A stretch of 64,000 bases of DNA from contig NW_006768858.1 in NCBI RefSeq assembly GCF_000204055.1, positions 157,126 to 221,125 of the forward strand. Direction: 5' to 3'. Under the pieces are notes generated by a model. That model was not told where the DNA came from and made no database searches. It saw only the letters and a list, made by a program, of their open reading frames with translations. The stretch is from Melampsora larici-populina 98AG31. Lineage: Eukaryota; Basidiomycota; Pucciniomycetes; Pucciniales; Melampsoraceae. Both the position numbers and the translations under genes were made by a program. Positions 23,417 through 35,171 of the stretch are shown piece after piece (position 1 is the stretch's first letter; every line of letters begins with the position of its first letter).

Positions 23417-26400
23417 CCAAGTGGAAGGGCCTGCTAAGTGGATTTCCACATGTTCACCTTCTGTTCCGGCCTCGGTCGGAGTGGGGCTACAATTTGTGGC
23501 CTTCCTTTTCTTACCCACATGGCCGGATTGACTAGCCGCGAATTTGTCCTTCTCTTTTTGACGTTTTTTCTCTTTCATTTCGTCTTTCTTGCTTAAGTCT
23601 TTTTGCCAAATATCGAGGCCAGTTTTTACTGCTAAAGTCCATTGTTGCGGACTTACTTCGTTGAATGGTATGTTTGCCCAGCTGCGATGAAGATCAGAAG
23701 AGTAGAATGCGCCTGAATTGATAATGAAGTCTTTAGTTGGTTCATGAACAACTGTGTATTCCATTGATTTTGATACACGCCTTTCTGTCATGATCGGGCG
23801 GACCTTCTGCACTTGGCACTTGCTGTGGTTACAGTCGTGTTGAACATTAAGAATACCAGCGATATTCTTCAGGTTATTACAAATATGATTAATCAAAAAC
23901 AATTGATCAAGCTGTTAAAGGATGCGACCTACAGAAGGATTAATCCATACTTTTGAACTTGTCTCCTTGATCTCACGCATTCCATAGAAATTATTCACAG
24001 GACCTAATCGGCAAACGTGCGCCTCAAGCTTGATTTGTTGTAAGGAACACCCCCCCACACCCCAAACATTAACAACACGCGCAATAATTTTACCAGTGCT
24101 AGTGTTTATATTGTTGACAGACATAAAAACATCCGAAGTGATTTTTTGCTTGTTTTGAAAGGTAAGTAAATCGAGCACATGCCACTCTTTCGATGTGAAA
24201 GCGTCACGAATGTCATCGGGGATCATATCACTCGTGTTCACCGGTTGAGGATTCTTCCTTCCTTGAAACAAACGTAATCGGTCAGTGTCCAAACAAAGTA
24301 TAAGACATCAATTAATATTATTGATAATAAAGACGTACTACCGATGCCGATGGAATTCTCCTTATTCCATGCAGAATTGAATCCTAAGGCCTTTTGAAAC
24401 AATAAATTATTCTGAAAAATCTGCTGCACCTTCAAACCCGCTTGTACATAGGTTTTAGATAGGTGATCATAAAGTTTAGATCCCGCGGATAAAGCCCTCA
24501 TGAGCCGATAACTGTTCATAGAATTGGCGATATCTGAACCGGGACTCAGATGATTAGAGTGTAAAGAATATTCTTGAGTATTACCATTATAACTCTCAAA
24601 ATTTTCGGTAGCAAAAAGACATGGAGGCCCGAATCTTTCGATAGATTCACATAAATGTATTATCATATGGAACTTAGGCTTGTTGCACCACTGAGCCGTG
24701 AGTTGTACTATTGACTTCAAGAATATTCTAACAAGGGTCTCCAGCTCCTTTCGATAGGTCTTAATGTCGGAAATTTCAGTTTGAAATATGTAGGGAGCGA
24801 GGTGGGATAGGGCAGTCCAGGTCTCGCGTTCTTCGTTTGTCATCGCACTGTGGAAAAAAACAAAAGGGGCCGCTTGAAGAACAACTCGAAATTCCTTTCC
24901 GTTCAAACTGAGGAAATGTTGTATCATTGCTTTAGGCTGAATGGCTGGAATGTTCAAACCTGAAGCGTTGAAAGACCTCCAACGACCCCAGATGTCGTTT
25001 TTGTCTTTTGCGGAACATGAGCTCATGTGGTGCCGCAATAAGTACTTGGTTACACCTAATAAGATGACATGTAATACCTCAACTGGGGTATCGCGATGGC
25101 CATCGAAACCTTTCAGAACACAATGTCAATAGAATCAACCAATTATAAAACTTTAAAACAATAATATCACCTTTTAAGCGTAGGAACGGGTTGAACAGAC
25201 GCTCCCCAAAAATTTCGTCAAGCTCTTGGCAAAATGCAGCTGTCTGGGCGTTTGTTACTGAAGAATCCCTTTGGAGATCTTGCTCCATTTTAACAAAAAC
25301 CAGGTTAAGTGCATCCTTCACGCCGAGTTCAGTCGACTTTGTATTGAATTGGCCAATGGTTCCTGGGCGTTGAGATAATTCCCAAAGGGCCTTAGTACTG
25401 TTGATAGTTTCCGACCACTGGCGCGTTCGTAGTCTTGCCTACAAGATCAAAAAGACAAGGTCAGAGATAGATACTGGCGAGCTGTTCAAATTAATATTTG
25501 TGAAGTGACTCTTGCCTGCCTAGTTCGTCAACCCCAATGAAATTGCATATGTACCTTGAGGACCGTTTGTCCATCAGAGACTTCGCTTTCAGGTGACATA
25601 CTCGACAAGGTGAGAGAGAGGTAGTTGGGTTCATTGTATTGGTCACCTCGGCATGCATGGGTGAGTCACCTAGATGACATAGCACAGATGTCATCACGAG
25701 TACTTCCGCCTGAGCCTTGTGATCGTAGGCTACAAAGCCGTTGGTAATGAGGTTGCTGGTTTGTAACAACATATAGATGTTCAATTTAAGTGGTGTGAAC
25801 TTATAAACTTTGGCCAACTCACTTCAATTCGTCTACCACTGGATCTGCCAACTCCAACGCTCCAGCCGTGTTCGAGGTTGTCACAAAGTGGCAATTGTAT
25901 TCCTGATTGGAAACTTTCGGAGGCAGTCAAGCCAACGTGAAGTAAAAAGCTATATGCTTATTCCAGCGCTTTGATTTGTTGCCTGACAGATTGTCACAGT
26001 ACAAAACCAAGGGTACATGCCTTATAATTCGACCATTCGCTTTTTCTCGCCACAAATTAGTTGTCGGTACCTCAGTGCAAGTGCCTCCGTCTTTTCCTGA
26101 AACGACCAACACAAAAACAGTTAGCGATATCAACGTTGTCAAAATGTCAAGGTATATATATACATAAAACCAAACTAACTGTACATAACGCCACTACATA
26201 ACTCTTTCATGAGGCGGCCGTCACGCATAACAATTTCGTCAAATACTTTAGAGAAAGATTTAACGTTGATTGTGGTAAACAACTCAGAGTTGAAATCTGA
26301 AACATGTTGGAATTCCAATCGGATATGAGGGTTTTCCCATTTCAGATGTGCAAATACACATTTTGCAAAGACATCTTCTCCAGATTTATACATGTAGAAA

Positions 26401-27470
26401 GGAATTACAATTCTTTGTGTATCTAATTGAACTGGTTCGTGAAGATAGAAATGAGTGTTTGCGTGCTCAACCATTTGCACCCTGACATCGGCGTCAAGAC
26501 CCTCTCGCCACTTCTGAGATTGGGCCAGGCAGAACACTTTGGTGTCGTCTTTGGGTAAAGAGGGCATAAACTCCAGAAACTCTGATACATAAGGATTTGC
26601 GAGTTCCTGTGCCAAGATATGGTTAGATTATTGCGCGCGCTCTTAATGCAAATCATATACTTGCCTGTTTAATTATTTGTTTTATTTGCAAACCAAAGCA
26701 TGGTTTATCTAAAGGACTGAGCGTTTCTGACACATTGAATTGGAACCTGGTCTTGAGTTGTCGACGCACTTTCTGAACGGTCTTGTACGCGGGCAGCTTC
26801 ACTCCAAGGAGTCCAAAGAATGACCGCATTCTTCCGTATTGTAAGAGGGACAAAATTGCCCTTGAGGAACCTAATACCATGAATCCAACCATTTGCTGCA
26901 TTTATCACGAGGTCAGAATGTGCGATATGTGATGATAGTTTATCACACGAAACTTGCCTCAAGACATGTAAAAGGGTACCATGAATCATCCGGCTCATTG
27001 CTATCTTCGTGCTCGTCCTCAGGGCCGTCGCTTTCATCCTCGTCAACATCGGAGAGGGAATTGATGTCGATGTTGCCAATTGGATTGTCTTCACCACTAT
27101 GAACACTGACCTCTGGAGAATCAAAAAACATTGAATGGTTTCGTGTCCACAGTTCTACAAGCCTATCTCGAACAAAATTAGGTTGCGGATCTTCGATCTG
27201 GATGTCGATGTCATCAATTTCCGCAGGAACATGGCCATCAGGACTCGGCGGGTCTGAGTTTATATGAGATTGCTCATGGTTGATGAACGAATTAGACGTT
27301 TGGGTTGCCTGTTGCTTAACCACCCATGCCTTAACGTTCTTCACATGGGCAGGACCCGATTTATGCCTGTGAATATGGCTGCTCTGCATTGAGCGGCTAC
27401 CTGGGCACGCAAGACATACAAACGTAACAGAATCTGTATCTCGACCTACTTTGACAATGCCTTTAATGAA
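23417..27470 (-). pseudogene. CACTA-like transposase gene with a premature stop
   Basis: Exons can be followed from a Cys/His region at the N-terminus (CLACPGSR ... HRHKSGPAH, a probable zinc finger), through an acidic linker, to the conserved core. Core motifs include VLYCDNLSGNKSKRWNKH, GFVAYDHKAQAEVLV with CHLGDSPMHAE, CRVCH, HRDTPVEVLHVILLG, and KPKFHMIIHLCESIERFGPP followed by ATENFESYNG and SPGSDIA. This block order is that of CACTA/EnSpm-type (CMC) transposases. The C-terminal exon is Lys-rich, KKDEMKEKKRQKEKDK, and could be a nuclear localisation signal. An in-frame TGA at 25,927-25,929 interrupts the conserved FTLA-LPPK stretch; sequence on both sides is collinear. The true start exon is uncertain. 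Confidence 0.8.
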
Positions 27471-28037
27471 TCGCGTTCATTCAGTGATGAAGTGGACCAG
27501 TCAAATATGTATTAAGATGTGGAACTGAAGCCTCACATTTGTCTTCTTCATTATTGGACATTGACATTATTGAGACGTGCAAAATGTCAATGAAGCCTCG
27601 TCCTTTGATGAAGGGAAATTTGCAAAGATAGAGTTGAGGAAAATTGAGGCGAACAATAATATGCAAGGTAATAATCTATTGGGACCCATCGATCAAATAA
27701 AACATCCTTAAATTGGATAATGGTTACATGGACATTCGGACAATACAAACGAATTGTCGTCCGGAAAAACCGTATTAGCACGGCTTTTCCACTGCGGATT
27801 TAGCAACCACGCAATCTTGGTAGTTAGATAATGTGGTTATGCAACCTGCTATTGAAAAGCGGTTGGTCAACCTATTCTGTAGAGGTTAAATAACCGTATG
27901 TAGGGTTTCGTCTTGACCAGGTAAAAACCCCGCTATTTGCTCGGTGCCCCACAGATAATTAGTGGGGCTCTGCCCGTATCTATTTGAAACCCCCCCTCAA
28001 CCAATTTTCAACAAAAGCGGGGTTCGTGGTGTAGTAG

Positions 28038-28530
28038 TCCTACTTTACACCCACCTAGCCAGTTAGTGCGATATGTGAAATCAAAAGCACTTAAAAAAAA
28101 AAAAAAAAAAAAAATCACATAATAATACATTACACATTAGTCTTATTCACTCCCACGTATTTCATATTCAATCAATTCACTATATCAAATTACTAATATG
28201 CTTATACATATCATAATGCTTGTATCTTTCATATATAAACTCATACTCTCCAGAGCCTCTAGTTGTTTGAGCGTTGATATTGTTTTCATTTCTTCTCTCA
28301 AACTCTGTCCGCTGTGCCACACTCTATTCATCTCTATTCTTTCTCATTCATATTATACATAGAGTGCTGACACTCTCGTACAGGTTAGTATTTGCTTCAT
28401 ATGAAATCTACTGTTGATATTGTTTTCATTTCTTCTCTCAAACTCTGTCCGCTGTGCCACACTCTATTCATCTCTATTCTTTCTCATTCATATTATACAT
28501 AGAGTGCTGACACTCTCGTACAGTTGGTTT
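28038..28530. repeat. Poly-A tract, LTR remnant and partial LTR duplication
   Basis: A run of over 20 A residues begins near 28,094. From about 28,130 to 28,382 the sequence resembles the copia LTR found at 60.6 kb (shared ATATGCTTATRCA, TTGTTT, TCTCTCTAT-like and ACTGACRCT blocks, ending CTGTACA/TCGTACA). The last ~110 bp are repeated almost exactly at about 28,412-28,523. No internal retrotransposon sequence follows, so this is a solo or truncated LTR with a tandem partial duplication. Confidence 0.6.
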
Positions 28531-28544
28531 GTGCTTCATCAGAT

Positions 28545-28842
28545 CCCTGATCAGATCAAAAACAACACAACAATCAGTCAAATGTTCTAGGAAGGATTAG
28601 TAGGATATGGAGAGATATTTGTGATGAAAATGTGTTGTATGAGAAAGTTTTAATAATGAATTTCTTTTATCTAAGCAAATTTAATCAAGAGAAAATAAAT
28701 GAATAGTAATAACAAGATCATACCTGATCAGATCAAAAACAACACAACAATCAGTCAAATGTTCTAGGAAGGATTAGTAGGATCTGGAGCGATATTTGTG
28801 ATGAGAATGTGTTGTATGAGAAAGTTTTAATAATGAATAAGA
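28545..28842. repeat. ~118-bp direct repeat, two copies
   Basis: Two near-identical units begin CCTGATCAGATCAAAAACAA (about 28,545 and 28,722) and run to TTTTAATAATGAAT. The spacer is AT-rich. They flank nothing recognisable. Confidence 0.7.
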
Positions 28843-31139
28843 AAAGAAAAACTTTCTCAGATCAGGAATTGATAAGTTAGATTCAGCAATACATTCTGTG
28901 GTTAGGTTAATCTAGACAAAAGGTTGTGAGTAAGTCATGGAGCAAATTACATAGTGTTTATCTAGTTGACTATTAAGAACACAAGACAGAAGAGAATAGA
29001 AACATAACATAGATAAATAAAAAGAATCATGTTGTGAGTGATTTGGTTCCAACAAATATGTAGTGGTGGTTAAAATATTACAAACAATATGAAATAATTA
29101 TTGCTTAATCAAGATGACATATTGATTATGAATTCCCCACAACAATTGGGAGAAAGTATGTAGCTGTGATTTCCCAATTGAGAAGGGAGATGGGACGTTG
29201 ATGAATGAAATGGCTGAGTGTTGGTGAGATCAGAAATGTAAGGGTGCTCTGGACCCGCTGTACTAGTTTTAGCCATTCTTTGTTTTTTGTTTCTTGTTTG
29301 GTTGGGGTTTTTTATGTCACACTTTGAGACCATGAGCAATACTGTCATTCTTGAGCTGCGTGACTGCACTGAGTTTCAGATCTGCTAATTTACAATGGAG
29401 TTCCGCAAAAGATTGAGAAGCCAAATTCAGAATGAATGAATCATTGTTGGCATGAAAGATGTGTGGTACTAAGATATCATATATCTTCCTCTCAATCCCC
29501 TTGGAGTTTGGCATTTTAACAGATCAATTTGCCTTGTGGCACTTGTTGTCAGCCTAGCTATACAAACTTGTACTAAGTATGTGGATAGAAAGCTAAATTT
29601 CCTTATGAAATGTATATTCCAAGTTTCTGATGCTTGTGAATTTAGTTTTCAATTCTTCGTGAAAGGTTAAGCAGGTGTGAAAGATGATAACTATCTCTAA
29701 CTATGAGTGTAGAAAAGTTTCCTGAAGTGGATACTGGAAGTAAACTGGCTTTAGGTTTGCTTTAGCAAAAAGTGTTGAATAATGATTCAATCAAAAAGTA
29801 TGAAATATGAAGCCTTCAGTCAATTAGCTCGCACTAAGTGATCTTTAAAGGTCTTCTAAGATAATAAGAAAATGTAGAATGACAAGAAGAAGAACAAGTT
29901 TCAAAAGAGGATATGAGTTTTAAAGAGTCTATTGATAAGAGTTCTAAGAAGTAACTATCTTCCTGGTGAACCGTAAAGGGATGAGTCCTTTAGCGAGGTG
30001 AGTTTCTAACAATAGTTTTCTATGATAGAAAGGTAACAGATGCCAATGGAAAAATTTGTAGTTTATAATTGGATGATTCTTTTTTCTGTTTGAAAGGTAA
30101 CTAGGTTTTTTATAGCTTTTGATTTTGCCTAGTTGTGATAGTCATACATCACTGGTTCCTGTTTTAATAAAAAGGGCCAGGTCATTGCAACCTTTACCCT
30201 TGGTATAGACCAGTTAGTCTGGTCAGGGTCTAGTGTTGGTAAGGGTTTCTCTATATTGTCATAATATAGTTGGGTTGGACTAACTCGGGTGTTAGTTGTC
30301 AGTTGTAAGGGTTTCTGGTTTTATTCTGGTTACACTCTTGACACTGAGTGGTAGCGATGTGTGTTAGTGATTAAGTTGTGTTTTTATGTTTTTTGTATAT
30401 GCCATAAAGAGGAGTTATAACCTCGTAGGTTATGTGATGTTATGGTTTTGTCAGTTGTGTAGGAGTTTTGCTCTGCAAAACTTCTTACCGCTGACACTTG
30501 TGCTGTAGTTTGAGGAATGTTGGTAAATTCTGATAGTCAGACAGCACATACTCTGTTAACAATGAGATATACCTGAATTAGAGGTGAATGAGTCTACCTT
30601 GACACTCCTTACAAATTCATGGTTCCTCATTGATATCTCTTGCATCCCATAAAATGGAAATAAGCCACCTTTTTGATTGTGGATTGTCCAATAGGCTTCC
30701 ATATAGATTCAAACTACGCAATGATTGGATTGGTTGTGAGCTGGAGCAAAAAATAGGAGTGGAAGTTAAGCTCAACACTGAAAGAACAGTGTGTCCAGAT
30801 TCACAAAAAAACAGAGTGAGCAAACGGTCTGTCAACTAGGCAAAGTGACACTGTCAATACAAACTAATTCTGCTCCTTTCTCAGATTCAGGAAATCAAGG
30901 CAGCTGTGCTACTGTTTTATTGGGACCTAAATGTGACAATGGAAAATTCACTATGAGCCAAAGTGTATTGCTTTTTGGGGCTCTCATTATAAAGACCTAC
31001 GGCTTTTTTCAACCAAGGTTCAGCTGCAAACCAAAACTTGACTCAAGGTCCTACCATCACATGACCCTGAAGTTCCTTTGTCAAAAAAAGATGCCCTGAG
31101 ATTAGCAAGTGTAACATAACTTTGGTATCAAAATTATTC
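28843..31139. other. AT-rich gene-poor stretch
   Basis: Short ORFs at 29,109-29,514 (minus) and 30,617-31,099 (both strands) have no domain signature. A small inverted repeat AGACCAG/CTGGTC occurs near 30,207. No gene or element was identified. Confidence 0.45.
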
Positions 31140-31869
31140 ATAATTTCATGAATGTAGATCTGCTTGTTGCAATGTATCAAAGCATCACAGAGGTTGACAT
31201 TGTAAGATTCCATGTTTTCAGCAGCTAAAAGACATACAAGACCAAAAAGTTGAATTCACTCTTGAAGGTGAATCAACATATGAAATTTGGGGTTGTTAAC
31301 CCATTGAGCGGTGAAGTTAACCAATTGAATGAGGAAAGAGCCTATGTGGTCATCCACTTCCAGGAGTTATGCTTTCATATCAGAGATTCTAGTTTGAAAA
31401 ATATAGAACAATAAAATACATGAAGATAAGCAAAGATCACACTGCTCTCTGGTGGTATAAACAAAAAATACAAAATTTACTGTTTGCAGAACTGTCCAAA
31501 GATCTTCTCCTATCAGACTATGGTAAAATTGGGTTAGATTGGTGGCCTTGATTTGAGGCATGTTCAAACCTCTTGTACTGAAATTTTGTCAACATGCCAA
31601 GATTTTGTTGAGCTTATGTGAACCAGGTTTTATTGGTACAAGTCCTTTCATGAGGTTGAAAATAGATACTTTGTGATTCCCGGAAGCACCACATGAAGCA
31701 ATCCAAAAGCTGTATCTCTGTGACTGTCAAAACCCAAGAAATAATAAATGTTGAGCAACCATATCAATATGGAGTGAAAATACAGTAAATAAGATTAATA
31801 CTCACCTTTTAGCCTCTACATGGGGTTGAATAGATTTGGGCCCTCATGTCTTTATTAAGGGTACTCAAG

Positions 31870-32340
31870 ATTTGAGAAGTGGGCTCCAGAAGTGTCAAGA
31901 AGTGACTTCCAGAAGTTTTTTGAACATGCTCAAGAAACTTAGCTTCTGGAGCTTCTGGAGCTTCTTGAGCTGAGAACCTCTGAACTCCACTCATATGTGT
32001 GTGTATGCTATTTTTGATTCAATTTGAAATTCATCTGAATATCATTGTTAAAGACCACCTTTTACTTCAAAAAAAAAACAAAAAACAAATGTGTGTGCTA
32101 TATTGTAGTTTCTTTCTGTTTATGGATTATAATCACATTCTTTAGAATTTGAGGGCAAACAAAGAAGAGAAGATGTGAAGGGAGCTTTTCCAAAATTTTG
32201 TGCTCAGATCAGTATCACCACTTGATATGGGGCTCTCAAAGCTACAAAGAAAGCTTCAGAAATGACACTCAAGACACTTCTGGATGTCACTTCTTGACCT
32301 TTCTGGAGACCACTTCTTGAATTCCAAGTACCCTTATTTG
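31870..32340. repeat. CTTCTGGA-rich inverted segments in the decayed element
   Basis: AAGAAGTGACTTCCAGAAG and related pieces around 31,890-31,960 recur in inverted orientation around 32,270-32,325 (CACTTCTTGAC, TCTGGAGACCACTTC). They enclose about 300 bp with no coding content. This may be a small fold-back element; the ends are not defined. Confidence 0.35.
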
Positions 32341-32814
32341 ATTTCTTGCACAGCTTTGCAACCTTGTGGTTAGGCAGTGTCTCACATGCAACTTGGACAT
32401 TTTTGGTCTAATAATTGTTGATCTTCACACTCATCCCAAACAGTGGAGTGCTGGATGCACTATTCCTTTCAGACAAGTTAAGGCTCAGTCTTGAATTCAA
32501 GTGTGTTGAAATGTGCAATCAACTTAAGTAAATACATTACACTTACAAATGATTAGGAAACACAAAAGGAGAAGGAGAATTAATTAAGATAAACCAATGA
32601 TGAAACAATTACAAAACATTTACCCCAGTTAGTTTGGTAGATCAAATTGGTACTTATACTTGTCTAGTGTGAATTCAAGTGTACTTCTCTTTCCTCATCT
32701 TTGGAAAGAGAACTACGTAAATTTTTATTTTTTCTTTCTGACTATTATTCAAGTTAATGTTGTTGTTTCTGATTGTGGTTATGTTTGGATTATGTCTTCA
32801 ACTGTTATAGACAT

Positions 32815-33280
32815 CCATCTCTTATAGTCCCAAAAGATCAGTTATCAAAACAGAGATAACTTATACTAATCATCATCTGTACCATTCTTAGGTACTCATC
32901 TTATAATTCCTTATTAGTCATATTTGATCTTTTCTAACTATTTCTATTGGTTACTTTAGGTCAGAATCATCTTGTTAGTTTTGTGTTAGGCAGAGGTTCT
33001 CATTGTGCTATTGTGCACACTCTTAGGTGAATAAAATCATTATCTTTGGAAAGAGAAACATCCATCTCTTATAGTCCCAAAAGATCAGTTATCAAAACAG
33101 AGATAACTTAGACTAATCATCATCTGTACCATTCTTAGGTCAGAATCATCTTCTTAGTTTTGTGTTAGGCAGAGGTTCTCATCGTGCTATTGTACACACT
33201 TTTAGGTCAGAATCATCTTGTTAGTTTTGTGTTAGGCAGAGGTTCTCATTGTGCTATTGTGCACACTCTTAGGTCAGAAT
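32815..33280. repeat. Nested tandem repeats (~68-bp and ~75-bp units)
   Basis: A ~68-bp unit beginning GGTCAGAATCATCTT and ending CACTCTTA occurs three times (about 32,959, 33,137 and 33,206), the last two in direct tandem. A ~75-bp unit beginning CATCTCTTATAGTCCC occurs twice (about 32,815 and 33,060). The arrangement suggests duplication of a composite block followed by duplication of its last part. Confidence 0.75.
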
Positions 33281-34060
33281 CATCCTACACAAAACACAAA
33301 AAGACTTGATTCCAAAGCAACTCAAAATTTCTCAAAGTGCTTGTTCATATCCCTCAGGGTTCCACATGTTGGGAGATTCATTCACATATGCACAAGATCA
33401 AGTGAATCTGCTTGTACTGCTTGCAAGAGAGAAGGTTTCTTATTAATCTAATTATGAGCAATTCAACTAGCTGCTGAGATATAAGAAATCATTGTAAGAT
33501 GTTGTCAGTGGATATTGCTTGCAACTGTTTGACAATTGTACACCCTCTTTATTTTTGAACAGATACCACACAGTTGCCTCTTGAGCTCTAGCACTTGATC
33601 AATTGCAGTCTTCAGGGTCCTCTTTGTCAGATGATGTCCCAAATTCATGGTCCAGATTATTTGATAGTGTTTCAAAGGCACAAAAAAGCTGATGAGTGTT
33701 GATATCAGACTCATCTGAGAAACTAGCTTCATACAAAAATCCTTGCACAAGATGATTGGATGGGTCCAGCAACTGGAGATAGCTGAGAGGTGAAGGTGGA
33801 TTTTCAAGAGATTCTTATGGATAAGGTTTGTGTTCCAAGTGCTCATTCTTATCCATGAAAGGATTTAGAAGTGTATGTGTTTCTGTTGATCCTTGTGCTT
33901 CTAACCCCACAAGCAATTGCTCTTTGGCTGCCTGGCAAGCTGGGTATTGTCCAACATTGTGTTGATGCACCAAGGATTTGATGTGATGCTTGTAACCAGA
34001 CATTGAACATCCACCACAAGCTTTGCATCAAACACAAGGGTCTGAGTGCTCTGTGGTAAC

Positions 34061-35171
34061 ATCTTCAATATCTACAATTTTGATCTGCTGATAATCTTCC
34101 TATAACTCACATACAGAAACCTACTTGAGTTAGTGGGTATGAATGGGTTGATAGATGTGGTGGCCATGAGTTTTGCAAAACACTCTATGCACCACTACAA
34201 TGCTGCACCTGAGGCTAGCTGGTCTCCTGGCTAGGATTCATTGATTGGTAGGACTTGTGGTCCAAGGCTGGCCGCATGCACTGTGTCTGTGTAGGGTTTT
34301 CTCCTCAAAGAGCGCACACCAACTTCCTTTGAGGAGAAAGGGAAGTTGTGCGCGCTTGTTGACAAGCAAATGCTACCCGGACATGGTGATGCCCGCTGAA
34401 AAGGGCAGGCAGGATCAGTTGCAACCAATTGTCCACGGGCATCTGAGATGGGTGCTGTGGTTCAAAATTTGACCTGGCCAATCTGTGACTGAAGTTGACC
34501 GCTTATGGGCACACAATCATCCTGTGCTGTACCTGTAGGCTGTGGGGATGAAGTCAATGATGCTCTACAGGATGTCTGAGTAGTCAAAGATGGATAAGGT
34601 TTTGAATAGAATCCTGCTTAAGTTAGCCAAAACATTTTTAAATATCCTAACCCCAACTTGATAAGTTGATGGAGTGCCAGTAGCCAAACAGTTGATCAGG
34701 AGCTTTGAGGGATGATTGGTTATTTTCTGTTGGACCATGGACCACGTGGTGTTTCTTCAAGAGATCAGCTGATGCATAAAGAATCCATCTGATCGGGATT
34801 ATTTTTTTTTGTACTTAAGTCTATGTACTTAACCAATGCTTAAAGAAATCTTGAACATTTTTCTTGTTGAGCTGATTGAAATTCTTTGTCTTTCACTTTT
34901 GATTTTTTGATTGAAACTTTAATGATGAACTTTTGAAGATTTTTGAACAAATTGTTGAACCAATGAATATCAAAATTAAAAAACTAATTCAACAACTTAT
35001 CATGATGAACTGATTACGAACTTGATTCAAACCAATACTAACCATCAACACTTTCAAGCTTCAATCGATTTCGAGAACTTCATCTCCTGCAATTCATTCA
35101 AATCAAATCAAAATATCAAACCTAACTTGGTTTATCTAAATCATCCTTCTACTCTCAATCATCCGGCTTTA
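34061..35171. other. Intergenic stretch with a hairpin, upstream of the kinase gene
   Basis: Around 34,297-34,362 TCTCCTCAAAG faces CTTTGAGGAGA, with an outer pair GCGCACACCAACTTCC / GGAAGTTGTGCGCGC partly overlapping, so the segment can fold. The rest is AT-rich up to the kinase start. The last 250 bp before the ATG are probably the kinase promoter and leader. ORFs here lack domains. Confidence 0.45.

Larger units (their letters stand above)
19963..28037. mobile_element. ~8.1 kb CACTA-like (CMC superfamily) DNA transposon
   Basis: Short inverted termini, TACATACACCACGAACCC on the left and TACTACACCACGAACCC read inward from the right, enclose two multi-exon minus-strand genes: a transposase and a second protein. 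The terminal ~300 bp are GC-rich compared with the interior. The superfamily call rests on the transposase. I could not confirm a target duplication, so the exact outer bases may be off by a few positions. The left end is inserted just beyond the A-T-R relic. A premature stop in the transposase suggests this copy is no longer autonomous. Confidence 0.7.
31140..34060 (-). pseudogene. Second, heavily decayed CACTA-like transposase
   Basis: The region 31,140-31,850 translates with stops and shifts to LNMPQIKATNLTQFYHSL, IFQTRISD, HRDTAFGLLHVVLPGITKYL and PKFHMLIHLQE, each matching the transposase of the 20-28 kb element. At 33,500-34,060 a matching N-terminal zinc-binding region remains (KACGGCSMSGYKHHIKSLVHQ), followed by an acidic linker. 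The middle (about 31.9-33.5 kb) has no transposase similarity and holds later repeats. This copy is much older than the first. Confidence 0.75.

Noticed and set aside
26943..27124. Minus-strand ORF overlapping the transposase N-terminal exon
   Set aside because: Alternative frame; the acidic-linker frame continues into the conserved transposase core through consensus splice sites.
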